DNA from: Acuticoccus sp039034015
Lineage (GTDB): Bacteria > Pseudomonadota > Alphaproteobacteria > Rhizobiales > Amorphaceae
Assembly: GCA_039034015.1 (NCBI GenBank)
Contig: JBCCBM010000014.1
Coordinates: forward strand, 1 to 64,000
Length of the DNA: 64,000 nucleotides
Reading direction: 5' to 3'
Within the stretch, counting starts at the first letter, position 1, and each line of letters begins with the position of its first letter. The position numbers and the translations under genes were made by a program. The notes beneath the pieces are model-generated. The model saw only the letters and a list, made by a program, of their open reading frames with translations, did not search any database and was not told the origin of the DNA. Below, piece after piece: positions 41,753-50,024 of this stretch.

Positions 41753-42448
41753 ATGCTGGATGCCAAAGACATCACCCTCCACTACTCGGGCTCGCAGATC
41801 CTTTATGGGGTCGACATCACCGCCGATGTCGGCGCCGTCACCTGCGTGATGGGCGTGAACGGCGTCGGCAAGACGAGCCTTTTGAAGGCCATTGCCGGCC
41901 TCCACCCCCGCTCCGGCGGCACCATCACGCTGGCGGGCGAGGCGCTGCCGAAGCTCAGCCCCCAGGCGCTTGCCAAGCGCGGCGTCGCCATCGTGCCCCA
42001 AGGGCGCGACGTCTTCCCGCTGATGACGGTCCGCGAAAACCTAGAAACCGGCTTTGCCTGCCTGCCGCGGGGCGAGCGGCGGGTGCCAGACGCAATCTTT
42101 GACCTTTTCCCCATCCTCTCCACCATGCAAAACCGGCGCGGGGGCGACCTATCGGGCGGGCAGCAACAGCAGCTCGCCATTGCACGCGCCCTGGTGACAC
42201 GGCCCAAACTTCTCCTGATGGATGAGCCGACGGAGGGCATTCAGCCCAGCATCATCGCCGACATTGGCCGCGTGATCGCCCACCTTCGCGAAGAGCGGCA
42301 GATGGCGATTGTGCTGGTGGAGCAATTCTTCCGCTTTGCCTACGACCTTGCCGACCGGTTTGTGGTGCTGGAGCGCGGCGCCGTCACGCTGTCCGGCGAA
42401 AAAAGCGCCCTGTCAAAGGACGCGCTTTACGAGGCCGTGTCCGTTTAG
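41753..42448 (+). CDS. urtE: Urea ABC transporter ATP-binding protein UrtE
   Basis: A 231-residue LivF-type ATPase. Walker A is MGVNGVGKTS, the signature LSGGQQQQLAIA and Walker B LLLMDEPTEGIQPSII, as usual for UrtE. It starts four bases after the urtD stop and ends the operon. Confidence 0.95.
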   Translation: MLDAKDITLHYSGSQILYGVDITADVGAVTCVMGVNGVGKTSLLKAIAGLHPRSGGTITLAGEALPKLSPQALAKRGVAIVPQGRDVFPLMTVRENLETGFACLPRGERRVPDAIFDLFPILSTMQNRRGGDLSGGQQQQLAIARALVTRPKLLLMDEPTEGIQPSIIADIGRVIAHLREERQMAIVLVEQFFRFAYDLADRFVVLERGAVTLSGEKSALSKDALYEAVSV

Positions 42449-42465
42449 GGCGCTTCTCCAATTCG

Positions 42466-42612
42466 CTAACCGGGGATGAGGTCGGGCCAAAGGCCCGTCA
42501 CGCCGATGAAAATCAGATAGGCCGCGATGGCATAGTTCAAAATGCGCGGGAAGATCAGGACGAGCACCCCAATCACGAGGGCGACGGCGGGCTGCGCGCT
42601 CAAAGCTTCCAT
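42466..42612 (-). CDS. DUF3096 family small membrane protein
   Basis: A 48-residue protein beginning MEALSAQPAVALVIGVLVLIFPRILNYAIAAYLIFIGVTGL, with two hydrophobic segments and the PRxLNYxxAxYLI block typical of DUF3096. The role is unknown. It is convergent with urtE and follows the carD gene and its terminator on the minus strand. Confidence 0.8.
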   Translation of the reverse strand: MEALSAQPAVALVIGVLVLIFPRILNYAIAAYLIFIGVTGLWPDLIPG

Positions 42613-42701
42613 GGTTGACGCCTTACTGAATTTTGATTCGCGCCAGATTTTGGTGTGACGGCCGGCAAACGCAAGGCCGCGGCGCACACGAAGGGCGGCA
42701 C

Positions 42702-42731
42702 AAAAAAGGGCGCCGCGGATGCAGCGCCCTT
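42702..42731 (-). terminator. Intrinsic terminator downstream of carD
   Basis: On the minus strand AAGGGCGC (42724-42731) and GCGCCCTT (42706-42713) form an eight-base-pair stem closed by a ten-base loop, followed directly by a run of T. It lies 23 bases after the carD stop, between carD and the DUF3096 gene. Confidence 0.8.
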
Positions 42732-42753
42732 GAATGCCGTAATGACGGGCCGC

Positions 42754-43341
42754 TTAGGCGGCTTTTTCCTGGAGCTCGTCGCCATCGCCGTCGTCGTCTT
42801 CCTCTTCCCCGCGGGCGGGGCGGCGGGGCGCTTTGGCCAGCTGCGCCTCGATCACTTTGATGGCGGCGGCCTCATCGGTCTTGTTGATGGCCGCAATTTC
42901 CCGCGCCATCCGGTCAAGGGCCGCTTCATAAAGCTGACGCTCGGAGTAGGACTGTTCCGGCTGGCTTTCGGCCCGGAAAAGGTCGCGCACCACCTCGGCG
43001 ATGGCGATCAGGTCGCCCGAGTTGATCTTCGCTTCGTATTCCTGGGCGCGGCGGGACCACATGGTGCGTTTGACGCGCGCGCGGCCGGTCACGACCTCGA
43101 GCGCTTTCGTCTTGGTCTTTTCATCCGACAATTTGCGCATGCCAACGGAGGCAGCTTTGCCGACCGGCACACGCAGCGTCATCTTGTCCTTGGCGAACGA
43201 GACCACGATGAGTTCCAGCGTGTGGCCGCCGAACTCGGTCTTTTGGATCTCTTGCACTTCGCCCACACCGTGGGCGGGATACACCACATGTTCGTTCGGC
43301 TTGAACGCCGACTTGGCGGCGCCCTTTTTCACCGTTGCCAT
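42754..43341 (-). CDS. carD: CarD-family transcriptional regulator
   Basis: A 195-residue RNA-polymerase-binding regulator. The N-terminal Tudor-like domain is seen in FKPNEHVVYPAHGVGEVQEIQKTEFGG and the central helical part in MWSRRAQEYEAKINSGDLIAIAEVVRDLF. CarD stabilises open promoter complexes at rRNA and other promoters. The C-terminal tail is acidic and low complexity (EEEDDDGDGDE). A strong terminator follows. The order fdxA-carD downstream of the S4 gene is usual in Hyphomicrobiales. Confidence 0.94.
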   Translation of the reverse strand: MATVKKGAAKSAFKPNEHVVYPAHGVGEVQEIQKTEFGGHTLELIVVSFAKDKMTLRVPVGKAASVGMRKLSDEKTKTKALEVVTGRARVKRTMWSRRAQEYEAKINSGDLIAIAEVVRDLFRAESQPEQSYSERQLYEAALDRMAREIAAINKTDEAAAIKVIEAQLAKAPRRPARGEEEDDDGDGDELQEKAA

Positions 43342-43577
43342 ATGCGCAAATCACTCCTCGCATGCCGAGACCAGGTCATGGCCTCGGGAATCATTGTCGG
43401 GGGGGTGTCTCCGATCTGTGGGTCGTTACGTGCGAACGCTTGACGAGGGCTTCGCCGATACGCAACGCAATGGAAGGATACAACGATCCAAGACCACAAA
43501 CCGCTCCTGACTGGTCAGCCGAACCGCGGTGCAGAACCCATCATCGGTCCCACCCCTGCGACAGCGGCAGTTCTCAG

Positions 43578-43605
43578 TATGTAGCACAAACTGACGCAGC
43601 TTCAA
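43578..43605 (-). promoter_or_regulatory. Candidate carD promoter
   Basis: On the minus strand TTGAAG (43600-43605) and TACATA (43578-43583) with a 16-base spacer resemble the -35 and -10 of a housekeeping promoter. They lie in the 320-bp gap (43342-43663) between fdxA and carD, which otherwise has no gene that I can see. The leader would be about 230 bases. Confidence 0.3.
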
Positions 43606-43663
43606 AGCCGGCCGTCATCGCATTGATAAAATTTGAGCTAGACTGAGACGGCATTCCTCAGAA

Positions 43664-44002
43664 CTAGTCGCCCTCGCCGGCGGTCGACGTGAAGAACTTT
43701 TCGTACTTGCCCTCAACGTCCTTGTGCGCCTCCGCCTCGGGCAACGGGTCCCGCCTTGAGGTGATGTTGGGCCATTGGGCGGCAAACGTCGCATTCAGCT
43801 CCAGCCACTTTTCTTGGCCAGGCTCGGTGTCGGGCTTGATGGCGTCAATGGGGCATTCCGGCTCGCACACGCCACAATCAATGCACTCGTCCGGATGGAT
43901 GACGAGCATCGTTTCCCCCTCATAGAAGCAGTCCACCGGACACACCTCCACGCAGTCGGTGTACTTACACTTGATGCACGCTTCTCCGACGATATACGTC
44001 AC
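43664..44002 (-). CDS. fdxA: Seven-iron ferredoxin FdxA (3Fe-4S plus 4Fe-4S)
   Basis: A 112-residue electron carrier. The GTG start at 44002 follows a GGAGGAGAGG site. CIKCKYTDCVEVCPVDCF and CIDCGVCEPECPIDAI hold the cysteines of the two clusters; the Cys-Thr-Asp-Cys spacing in the first matches the 3Fe-4S/4Fe-4S ferredoxins of Azotobacter type. The C-terminal tail of about 50 residues is also typical. Confidence 0.93.
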   Translation of the reverse strand: MTYIVGEACIKCKYTDCVEVCPVDCFYEGETMLVIHPDECIDCGVCEPECPIDAIKPDTEPGQEKWLELNATFAAQWPNITSRRDPLPEAEAHKDVEGKYEKFFTSTAGEGD

Positions 44003-44089
44003 GAACGCCTCTCCTCCCCTGTCACGGCCCCAGCCGTCGCCGGCGTCACCGTCGATGTACGGCCTCGGCCCGCCGCTCACAAGCGCCCC

Positions 44090-44386
44090 TCAGGGCGCCT
44101 CAATCCGCTCGTAAAGGCTGGGCGTGTCCTTGGCCCCCACCCGCGCGGCAGAAAGGCCCAACACCCGAACCACATGCACCGTTTTTGAAATACGCACCGT
44201 CACAATATCGCCAGGACGCACGTGGCGAGCGCCATCGCTCACCTTGTCGCGGTTGATGCGCACTTTGCCGCCCGCAACGAGCGCCTCGGCCACACCGCGC
44301 GTTTTGGCAAAGCGCGCATAGGTCAGCCACTTGTCGATGCGCTGACTGGCCTCGCCCGCCTCAGCGATCGCCGGACCCTTTCTCAA
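44090..44386 (-). CDS. S4-domain RNA-binding protein (Hsp15-like)
   Basis: A 98-residue protein with an S4 domain: RIDKWLTYARFAKTRGVAEALVAGGKVRINRDKV, then DGARHVRPGDIVTVRI. This is the heat-shock protein 15 family, which recycles stalled 50S subunits with attached tRNA in E. coli. The start is TTG at 44386 with AGGAG very close; it overlaps the helicase gene by 26 bases, so translation is probably coupled. Confidence 0.88.
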   Translation of the reverse strand: MRKGPAIAEAGEASQRIDKWLTYARFAKTRGVAEALVAGGKVRINRDKVSDGARHVRPGDIVTVRISKTVHVVRVLGLSAARVGAKDTPSLYERIEAP

Positions 44387-47300
44387 GCTCCTGCTTCAGC
44401 GCGGCCAGTTTCGCAAAGGGCGAATCAGGGTCCGCCTGCCGCTCCGGCCGGGGCGGACGGGCGGGCCGCTCACCCTCCCGTCGATCCTCACGCCGGCGCT
44501 GCTTCTTGCCCTTGCCCTTTGGCGGTTTTTGCGTCGTGGGCGCCTCTTCGGCCACCTTCGCCGCCGGCGCTTGATCGGCCTCCCGGCGACGACGGGGGCG
44601 CCTGCGCGCCTCGCCGTCCCCTTCGCCCGCCGGCTGCGGCCGCCGCCGCCGCTCCTGCGTGCCCGGCCGCTGATACCGCGGCACCCGCCAAATCTCGATG
44701 ATGACCGGCCCCGCGTCCGCCGCAGCATCAGGTGCCGGGGCCTCCACATCGCCATCGCCGCCGGCTTCACCAGACGCCGCGGCTTCTGCCGTCCCATCAA
44801 CCCCTGGCTCTGCCATCGCAGCATCAGACGCCGGGGCGTGCGCATCGCCATCAACGCCGGCTTCACCAGCCGCCGCGGCCTCTGGCGTCCCATCCACCCC
44901 CGGCTCGGCCGCCGCAGCATCAGACGCCGGGGCTTGCGCATCGGCATCCGCGCCGGCTTCAGCAGACGCCGGGCCTTCTGCCGCCCCATCCACCACCGGC
45001 TCTGCCATCGCAGTGCCGCCATCCTCGTCTGACCCAGCCGTCTCCGCGGGGGGCCCCCCCGCCGGCGCCGGATCGCTCGATCCGCCCTCTTGCGGCGCGT
45101 CCGCGCCGAGCAATGGGTCGGCTGGCTCGGCAGTCGCCGCATCGGCCGCGGGCTCTGCTGGCGCAGCATCCGTCGCCTCGGCCGGCGCATTCTCAGGAGG
45201 TTCGACGGGGGTCACATCTGCCGTGGGCTCATCGGAAGCGGCCTCGGCATTTGCAGCCGGAGCCTCCCCCGCGCTGCCATCCGCCGGCGCTTCTTCAGCG
45301 CCCGCCCCACCACCGACGCTCGACACCGTCCGCACCCCAGCGCCGGCTGGTTGGGGCAAAGCATCCTTGCCCTTTTTGCGGCCGGCGCGGCGCACCTGTT
45401 GGGCGGCGGAAAGCGCAACCTTTTCCGCCTCGTCCGCCTCGCGCCGATCCACCCGGTAGCCGAGCGATTTTAAGACGGCCGCAAAATCCTCGCCCGAGCA
45501 GCCGAGGAGCGAGGTCATCGTCACCGTCACCAAGAATGCGCCGCCTTGCGGGACGGCGCCGGGGGGTGGGTCGCCCGCCTCGGGCCCCGGCCGCCAGGCG
45601 ACCAGGGGGCGGATCTGGTCCGCAAGCCGCTCCAAAATGTCAATCCGCACCGCCCGCGGCCCGCACACCCGAAAGCCCACAACGCCATAAAGATCGGCCA
45701 GGATTTCGGTGTCCACCGGGATTGAGGTGCGCCCGGAGGACGACAGCTGCGGCACCTCCGTCAGCCCCTTCACCTCAAGGTCTGCGTGGCGCAGCGCCCA
45801 AAGGAGCGCCAAAAGCTGCGAGGGCGCGGGCTTCAACAGCGCCGGCACAAAGATGTGATAGGCGCCAAAGCGCACGCCGAGCGCCCTGAGCCCCGCCCGC
45901 GCGCCCTGCTCCAGCGCTTTCGCCTCGGCCGCCACCGCGCCGCGCTCCACACTCCCCAGCGCCTCTGACAGGCGATAGGCAAGGCCGCGCGCCCCCCCGT
46001 CCAGCCCCTCTGCGGCGCGAAGGTCGAACAGCGGCTTCAACAGCCCCTCAACATGGGCGGAAAGCCATTTTGAGAGGCGCGCCTGCACTTTCTCTTTTGC
46101 AGCGGGGGGCAGCGTGTCGTCCGCCAGCAACAGCGCGGTGGGTTTGAGCGTATCGTCGGTCGCGACCACCTTGCCGATGAGCGCGCCCTGCCAGCGGATG
46201 CTGGCGTCAGAACCCAGGGCAAACTGCGCGTCGGGCGCTGCGGAGGCCTTGTCGGCCCGTCGCTCCATCTCACGCGACAGGGCCTTTGCGGCCGCCGAGC
46301 GTAGCGCCTTTTGGTCCCTCTGGTCGCCCGCCGTCGCGTCAGGCTGAAAGCGGAAGCCGTGGAGGACGCCCACGTGCTGGCCTTCCACCATCACGTCCCC
46401 GTCCGCATTCACTTCCGATTCCAGCATCGCATTCTCTCGTAAGCGCTTCATCAGAACGCTGGTTCTGCGATCCACAAAGCGTTGCATCAACCGCTCGTGC
46501 AGCGCATCCGACAAGCGATCTTCGACATTTCGCGTGGTTTGGCGCCATTCTGCCGGGTCCGCAAGCCAATCATTGCGGTTCGCGACAAAGGTCCATGTGC
46601 GAATGTGCGCAATTCGGTTCGACAAGGTGTCGATATCGCCGTCCGTGCGATCGGCATAGCGCACCTGCCGCGCCATCCAATCGTCCGGAATTTTGCCCTC
46701 ATTCACGAGGAAGCCGTAGAGCGTCAGCAGGAGATCGGCGTGGTTCGCCGGCGCAATCTTGCGATAGTCCGGCACCTGGCAAACGTCCCACAACAGGGCA
46801 ACCCGCGCCCGGCTGTCGGCAACGTCCGACACGTCTGGTGACTTTGCCGCGTATTCCAGCGCCTTCTGATCGTCCGCGGGCGGCGCCTTGGTGAGCCCCT
46901 CCTCCTGCGCCGGCTCATCAAGGGAGGCGCGAAGGTCGGCGATGGAGGCAAAGTTCAGCTCGGCATTTCGCCACTGAAACACTTTTGCCGATTGGAAGGC
47001 GTGGGTCTCCAGCGCCTGGACCAGCTCGTCCGGAAACGGGCCCACCTTGGCCGTCACCCCAAAGGTGCCATCACGGGTGTGGCGGCCGGCGCGCCCGGCA
47101 ATTTGGCCAAGCTCCGCCGCCGACAGGGCGCGGTACTGATAGCCGTCAAACTTGCGCGCGGACGCAAAGGCGACGTGATCGACATCAAGGTTGAGGCCCA
47201 TGCCGATGGCGTCGGTGGCAATCAAAAAGTCCACATCGCCGGATTGGAAAAGGTCCACCTGCGCGTTGCGGGTGCGGGGGCTGAGCGCGCCCATCACAAT

Positions 47301-47897
47301 TGCCGCCCCGCCGCACTGCCGGCGGATCAGCTCGGCAATTGCGTAGACCTCGTTGGCCGAAAACGCCACCACGGCGGAGCGGGGCGGCAGGCGGGTGATC
47401 TTCTTCTCGCCGCCATAGGTCAGAACGCTCATGCGCGGGCGGGTCACGACGTTGAGCCCCGGCAACAGCCGCTCCAGCAGTGGCCGCGCCGTCAGTGCGC
47501 CGAGGAGAAGCGTTTCGTAACGGCCCCGCACGCGCAAAATCCGGTCGGTGAAGACGCGGCCGCGCTCAAGGTCGGCGCCCAGCTGCACCTCGTCGATGGC
47601 GACGAACTCCACCTCAAGGTCGAGCGGCATCGCCTCAACGGTTGCCACATAATAGCGCGGGGCGGCGGGGAGGATCTTTTCCTCCCCTGTGATCAGCGCA
47701 ACCTCATCGGCCCCGATGCGCGCCACAATGCGCCCATAAACTTCCCGCGCCAGAAGGCGCAGCGGCAGACCGATGACCCCCGTGCGGTGCGCGAGCATCC
47801 GGTCGATCGCAAGGTGGGTCTTGCCGGTGTTGGTGGGGCCGAGCACCGCGGTGACGGTGCGGGAGCGCTCGGCCCGCGTCAGCGTTGGGTTTTTCAT
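44361..47897 (-). CDS. SUV3-like DEAD/DExH-box RNA helicase with repeat-rich C-terminus
   Basis: A 1178-residue protein. The N-terminal helicase has Walker A GPTNTGKTH (about residues 20-28), motif II DEVQ, and motif VI QIAGRAGR, as in the mitochondrial-type SUV3 and its alphaproteobacterial homologues. The middle part has an SUV3 C-terminal domain. The last 300 or so residues are low complexity: an Ala/Glu/Pro/Asp-rich region, three 32-residue tandem repeats (starting AEPVVDG, AEPGVDG, AEPGVDG), then an arginine- and lysine-rich tail. The ATG at 47897 is chosen because family members start just before the P-loop. The acidic and basic tails may bind RNA or ribosomes; this is inference. Confidence 0.92.
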   Translation of the reverse strand: MKNPTLTRAERSRTVTAVLGPTNTGKTHLAIDRMLAHRTGVIGLPLRLLAREVYGRIVARIGADEVALITGEEKILPAAPRYYVATVEAMPLDLEVEFVAIDEVQLGADLERGRVFTDRILRVRGRYETLLLGALTARPLLERLLPGLNVVTRPRMSVLTYGGEKKITRLPPRSAVVAFSANEVYAIAELIRRQCGGAAIVMGALSPRTRNAQVDLFQSGDVDFLIATDAIGMGLNLDVDHVAFASARKFDGYQYRALSAAELGQIAGRAGRHTRDGTFGVTAKVGPFPDELVQALETHAFQSAKVFQWRNAELNFASIADLRASLDEPAQEEGLTKAPPADDQKALEYAAKSPDVSDVADSRARVALLWDVCQVPDYRKIAPANHADLLLTLYGFLVNEGKIPDDWMARQVRYADRTDGDIDTLSNRIAHIRTWTFVANRNDWLADPAEWRQTTRNVEDRLSDALHERLMQRFVDRRTSVLMKRLRENAMLESEVNADGDVMVEGQHVGVLHGFRFQPDATAGDQRDQKALRSAAAKALSREMERRADKASAAPDAQFALGSDASIRWQGALIGKVVATDDTLKPTALLLADDTLPPAAKEKVQARLSKWLSAHVEGLLKPLFDLRAAEGLDGGARGLAYRLSEALGSVERGAVAAEAKALEQGARAGLRALGVRFGAYHIFVPALLKPAPSQLLALLWALRHADLEVKGLTEVPQLSSSGRTSIPVDTEILADLYGVVGFRVCGPRAVRIDILERLADQIRPLVAWRPGPEAGDPPPGAVPQGGAFLVTVTMTSLLGCSGEDFAAVLKSLGYRVDRREADEAEKVALSAAQQVRRAGRKKGKDALPQPAGAGVRTVSSVGGGAGAEEAPADGSAGEAPAANAEAASDEPTADVTPVEPPENAPAEATDAAPAEPAADAATAEPADPLLGADAPQEGGSSDPAPAGGPPAETAGSDEDGGTAMAEPVVDGAAEGPASAEAGADADAQAPASDAAAAEPGVDGTPEAAAAGEAGVDGDAHAPASDAAMAEPGVDGTAEAAASGEAGGDGDVEAPAPDAAADAGPVIIEIWRVPRYQRPGTQERRRRPQPAGEGDGEARRRPRRRREADQAPAAKVAEEAPTTQKPPKGKGKKQRRREDRREGERPARPPRPERQADPDSPFAKLAALKQELEKGSGDR
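44698..44992 (-). repeat. Three 96-bp in-frame repeats within the helicase gene
   Basis: The helicase C-terminal region encodes three consecutive 32-residue units, which read AEPVVDGAAEGPASAEAG.., AEPGVDGTPEAAAAGEAG.. and AEPGVDGTAEAAASGEAG... The repeats are intact in frame and share nucleotide as well as protein similarity, implying recent expansion by slippage or unequal crossing-over. The boundaries are approximate. Confidence 0.8.
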
Positions 47898-47996
47898 GGC
47901 AGTCCGCGGGGCCGCGTTCGGATGGGGAGGCGGAGCGCGGACCGTCGGCGGCGGGCAGCGCCCCGGCGCATCAAGCGCCGGCGGCAAAGCGCGAGG

Positions 47997-48788
47997 TTAA
48001 ACCCCCGCGGCGGAAATGTTGAACCGGCTCGGCTCCACGCGGATTTTCCCGTTCGGCGTCCCGATCGAGACGCTGTAGGGGATGCCATAACGCCCGCCCG
48101 GCAGCGCCATCACCGTCACCTCAAGGTCGCGGTTGTTCTTAAGATACTGCACTTCCTTTTTAGCCGGGCGGTGGCCAGCGACCGGCACCCAGCGCGCGGC
48201 ACACACCGCAACCTTGCCCGAAAACCCCTTGGTTTTCACCCGCCGCATCCCCTTGAAGGCGAGGCGCACGTTATAACGCGTCCACCCATCGTAAATCTCA
48301 AGGGTGCGATCGCACGCATCACGCCCATCAGCGCTGCGGATGGGGATGAGGCCCGACGAGAACGGGTCCACCACCCCCCGGCGGTGCGCGCGCGTAATGT
48401 TGACCCGGCCCTTTCGCTTCTTGAGCGGCGGGCGCGCCGACACTTTTGATACGTTCCCCCCGCGCATGGACATGTCCACCGCGACCGGCCGCTTGATCTC
48501 CTCCGCGCGCACACGGTAGCGCGCGGGCAAGACACGGCCCTTGCGCACCTCGCCCGAGGCGGACACCGTGGTGCGCACCGCGGTCACGATCCGCGCCACG
48601 CCCTTCGGCTTCATGAAGAGTGAGGCCTCGTAGCGCCGGCCGTTGATCTTCAAATCGAGCGTCGACTTCGCGATGCCCCAGCCAGCCAGCGAAATCTCGT
48701 AGCTGGCCTGAACGTTGACCTTCTGGGCCTCGGCCGCACCGCCCATGACCAGCACGGCCGAGAAGGCCGCGGCTAGAATCCTCGCCAT
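47997..48788 (-). CDS. DUF3108 domain-containing secreted protein
   Basis: A 263-residue protein with signal peptide MARILAAAFSAVLVMGGAAEA. YEISLAGWGIAKSTLDLKINGRRYEASLFMKPKGV is the N-terminal beta-rich DUF3108 pattern, and GVVDPFSSG and ALPGGRYGIPYSVSIGTPNGKIRVEPSRF follow. Function unknown; envelope localisation is predicted. It lies upstream of the helicase gene on the same strand and is divergent from rpmB, as in related genomes. Confidence 0.9.
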   Translation of the reverse strand: MARILAAAFSAVLVMGGAAEAQKVNVQASYEISLAGWGIAKSTLDLKINGRRYEASLFMKPKGVARIVTAVRTTVSASGEVRKGRVLPARYRVRAEEIKRPVAVDMSMRGGNVSKVSARPPLKKRKGRVNITRAHRRGVVDPFSSGLIPIRSADGRDACDRTLEIYDGWTRYNVRLAFKGMRRVKTKGFSGKVAVCAARWVPVAGHRPAKKEVQYLKNNRDLEVTVMALPGGRYGIPYSVSIGTPNGKIRVEPSRFNISAAGV

Positions 48789-48945
48789 TGGTGTCACGCC
48801 GTCACTCCTTGTGCACCCGGGCCGTGCCAAAACCCTCACGGACCCTTGCTGAACGTGGTTTACGAAAGGGGAATGCCGAGATCAAATGGTCTGCTCCCAT
48901 TGAACCGGTTGTGAACGCCACCGTCCCCGTGTTTGCGCAAAACCC

Positions 48946-48974
48946 TTGACGGGGCACCTTGCCGCGCCTATTCA
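48946..48974 (+). promoter_or_regulatory. Predicted sigma-70-type promoter of rpmB
   Basis: TTGACG (48946-48951) and TATTCA (48969-48974) with a 17-base spacer are close to the housekeeping consensus. The start point would be near 48982, about 55 bases before the rpmB ATG. Confidence 0.65.
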
Positions 48975-49035
48975 CCCGCTCTCAATCATTGATCGATGGC
49001 AACGATGAGGCGCTGGGCTTCCCGGCGAGACACTG

Positions 49036-49326
49036 ATGGCGCGGCGCTGTGAACTGACCGGCAAGGGCGTGATGGTTGGCAACAACGTCAGCCATGCGAA
49101 CAACAAGACCAAGCGGCGCTTTTTGCCGAACCTGGTGGACGTGACGCTCCTGTCGGAGAGTCTTGAGCGGAAGGTGCGTCTGCGCATTGCCGCCTCCACT
49201 CTTCGCTCGGTGGAGCATCGTGGCGGCCTCGACAAGTTCATTGTCGACGCGGATGACAAGGTGCTGTCCACGCGCATGCTTCAGCTGAAGCGCGAAGTGG
49301 TCGCCGCCGCACAGCCGTCCGCGTAA
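49036..49326 (+). CDS. rpmB: 50S ribosomal protein L28
   Basis: A 96-residue ribosomal protein. MARRCELTGKGVMVGNNVSHANNKTKRRFLPNL is the L28 signature start. The length matches the alphaproteobacterial form, which has a longer C-terminus than the E. coli protein. It is followed after four bases by a queuosine-precursor transporter gene. Confidence 0.97.
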   Translation: MARRCELTGKGVMVGNNVSHANNKTKRRFLPNLVDVTLLSESLERKVRLRIAASTLRSVEHRGGLDKFIVDADDKVLSTRMLQLKREVVAAAQPSA

Positions 49327-49330
49327 CGCC

Positions 49331-49942
49331 ATGCCCGCCCGCGCGCTCGTGGCGGCGGTGGCTGCCATGGCCGCGGTCGTCGCCCTCTCCAACGTTCTCG
49401 TTCAATACCCGGTCCACGGCACCATCGGCGCCGTCTCCCTGGCCGACATCCTCACCTACGGCGCGTTCACCTACCCGCTCGCCTTTTTGGTGACCGACCT
49501 CACCAACCGCCATTTCGGCCCCGCCCGCGCGCGCCAGTTGGCGCTGGTTGGCTTTGCCATCGCGGTTGCCCTCTCGGTGCTTCTCGCAAGCCCGCGCATT
49601 GCGCTTGCCTCCGGCACCGCGTTCCTCCTCGCGCAGCTTTTGGATGTGTCGCTCTTCAACCGCCTGCGCGATGGCGCATGGTGGCGCGCGCCGCTGGTGT
49701 CGAGCGTGATTGCCTCATCGCTCGACACGGCGGTCTTTTTCAGCCTCGCCTTCTCGGCCGCCATCCCGTTCGCGGTGGATGGGTTTGCCACCGAGGTAAC
49801 GCCGCTCTTCGGCCTTGGCGGCGCGGCGGAGGCCCCGCGCTGGGTGTCGTGGGCGATCGCCGACTTTGCGGTCAAAACGCTGGTGGCGTTCGCCGCCCTT
49901 GCCCCCTACCGCCTCATGGCAGGGGCGCCCCGCCCGGCGTAA
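49331..49942 (+). CDS. Queuosine precursor transporter (VUT/YhhQ family)
   Basis: A 203-residue inner-membrane protein with five or six hydrophobic segments. LSNVLVQYPV, LADILTYGAFTYPLAFLVTDLTNRHFGPARAR and SSVIASSLDTAVFFSLAF are the family landmarks. YhhQ imports preQ0/preQ1 for tRNA queuosine. It is in a likely operon with rpmB. Confidence 0.92.
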   Translation: MPARALVAAVAAMAAVVALSNVLVQYPVHGTIGAVSLADILTYGAFTYPLAFLVTDLTNRHFGPARARQLALVGFAIAVALSVLLASPRIALASGTAFLLAQLLDVSLFNRLRDGAWWRAPLVSSVIASSLDTAVFFSLAFSAAIPFAVDGFATEVTPLFGLGGAAEAPRWVSWAIADFAVKTLVAFAALAPYRLMAGAPRPA

Positions 49943-49961
49943 AGGGATCGCTCGGCCGCAC

Positions 49962-50024
49962 CATCACCCACCGGGCGCGGCCGATCACCCGTCGTGCGCG
50001 GCCGATCACCCGTCGGGTGCGGCC
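49962..50024. repeat. 21-bp tandem repeat at the 3' end of the TPR-sulfotransferase gene
   Basis: Three copies at 49962-49982, 49983-50003 and 50004-50024, each of the form (C/G)ATCACCC..CGCGGCC. The third copy contains the stop (50006-50008) and the last codons of the sulfotransferase gene on the minus strand. Because the unit is a multiple of three and each copy keeps the TGA, the repeats add in-frame stops after the gene. Confidence 0.88.
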
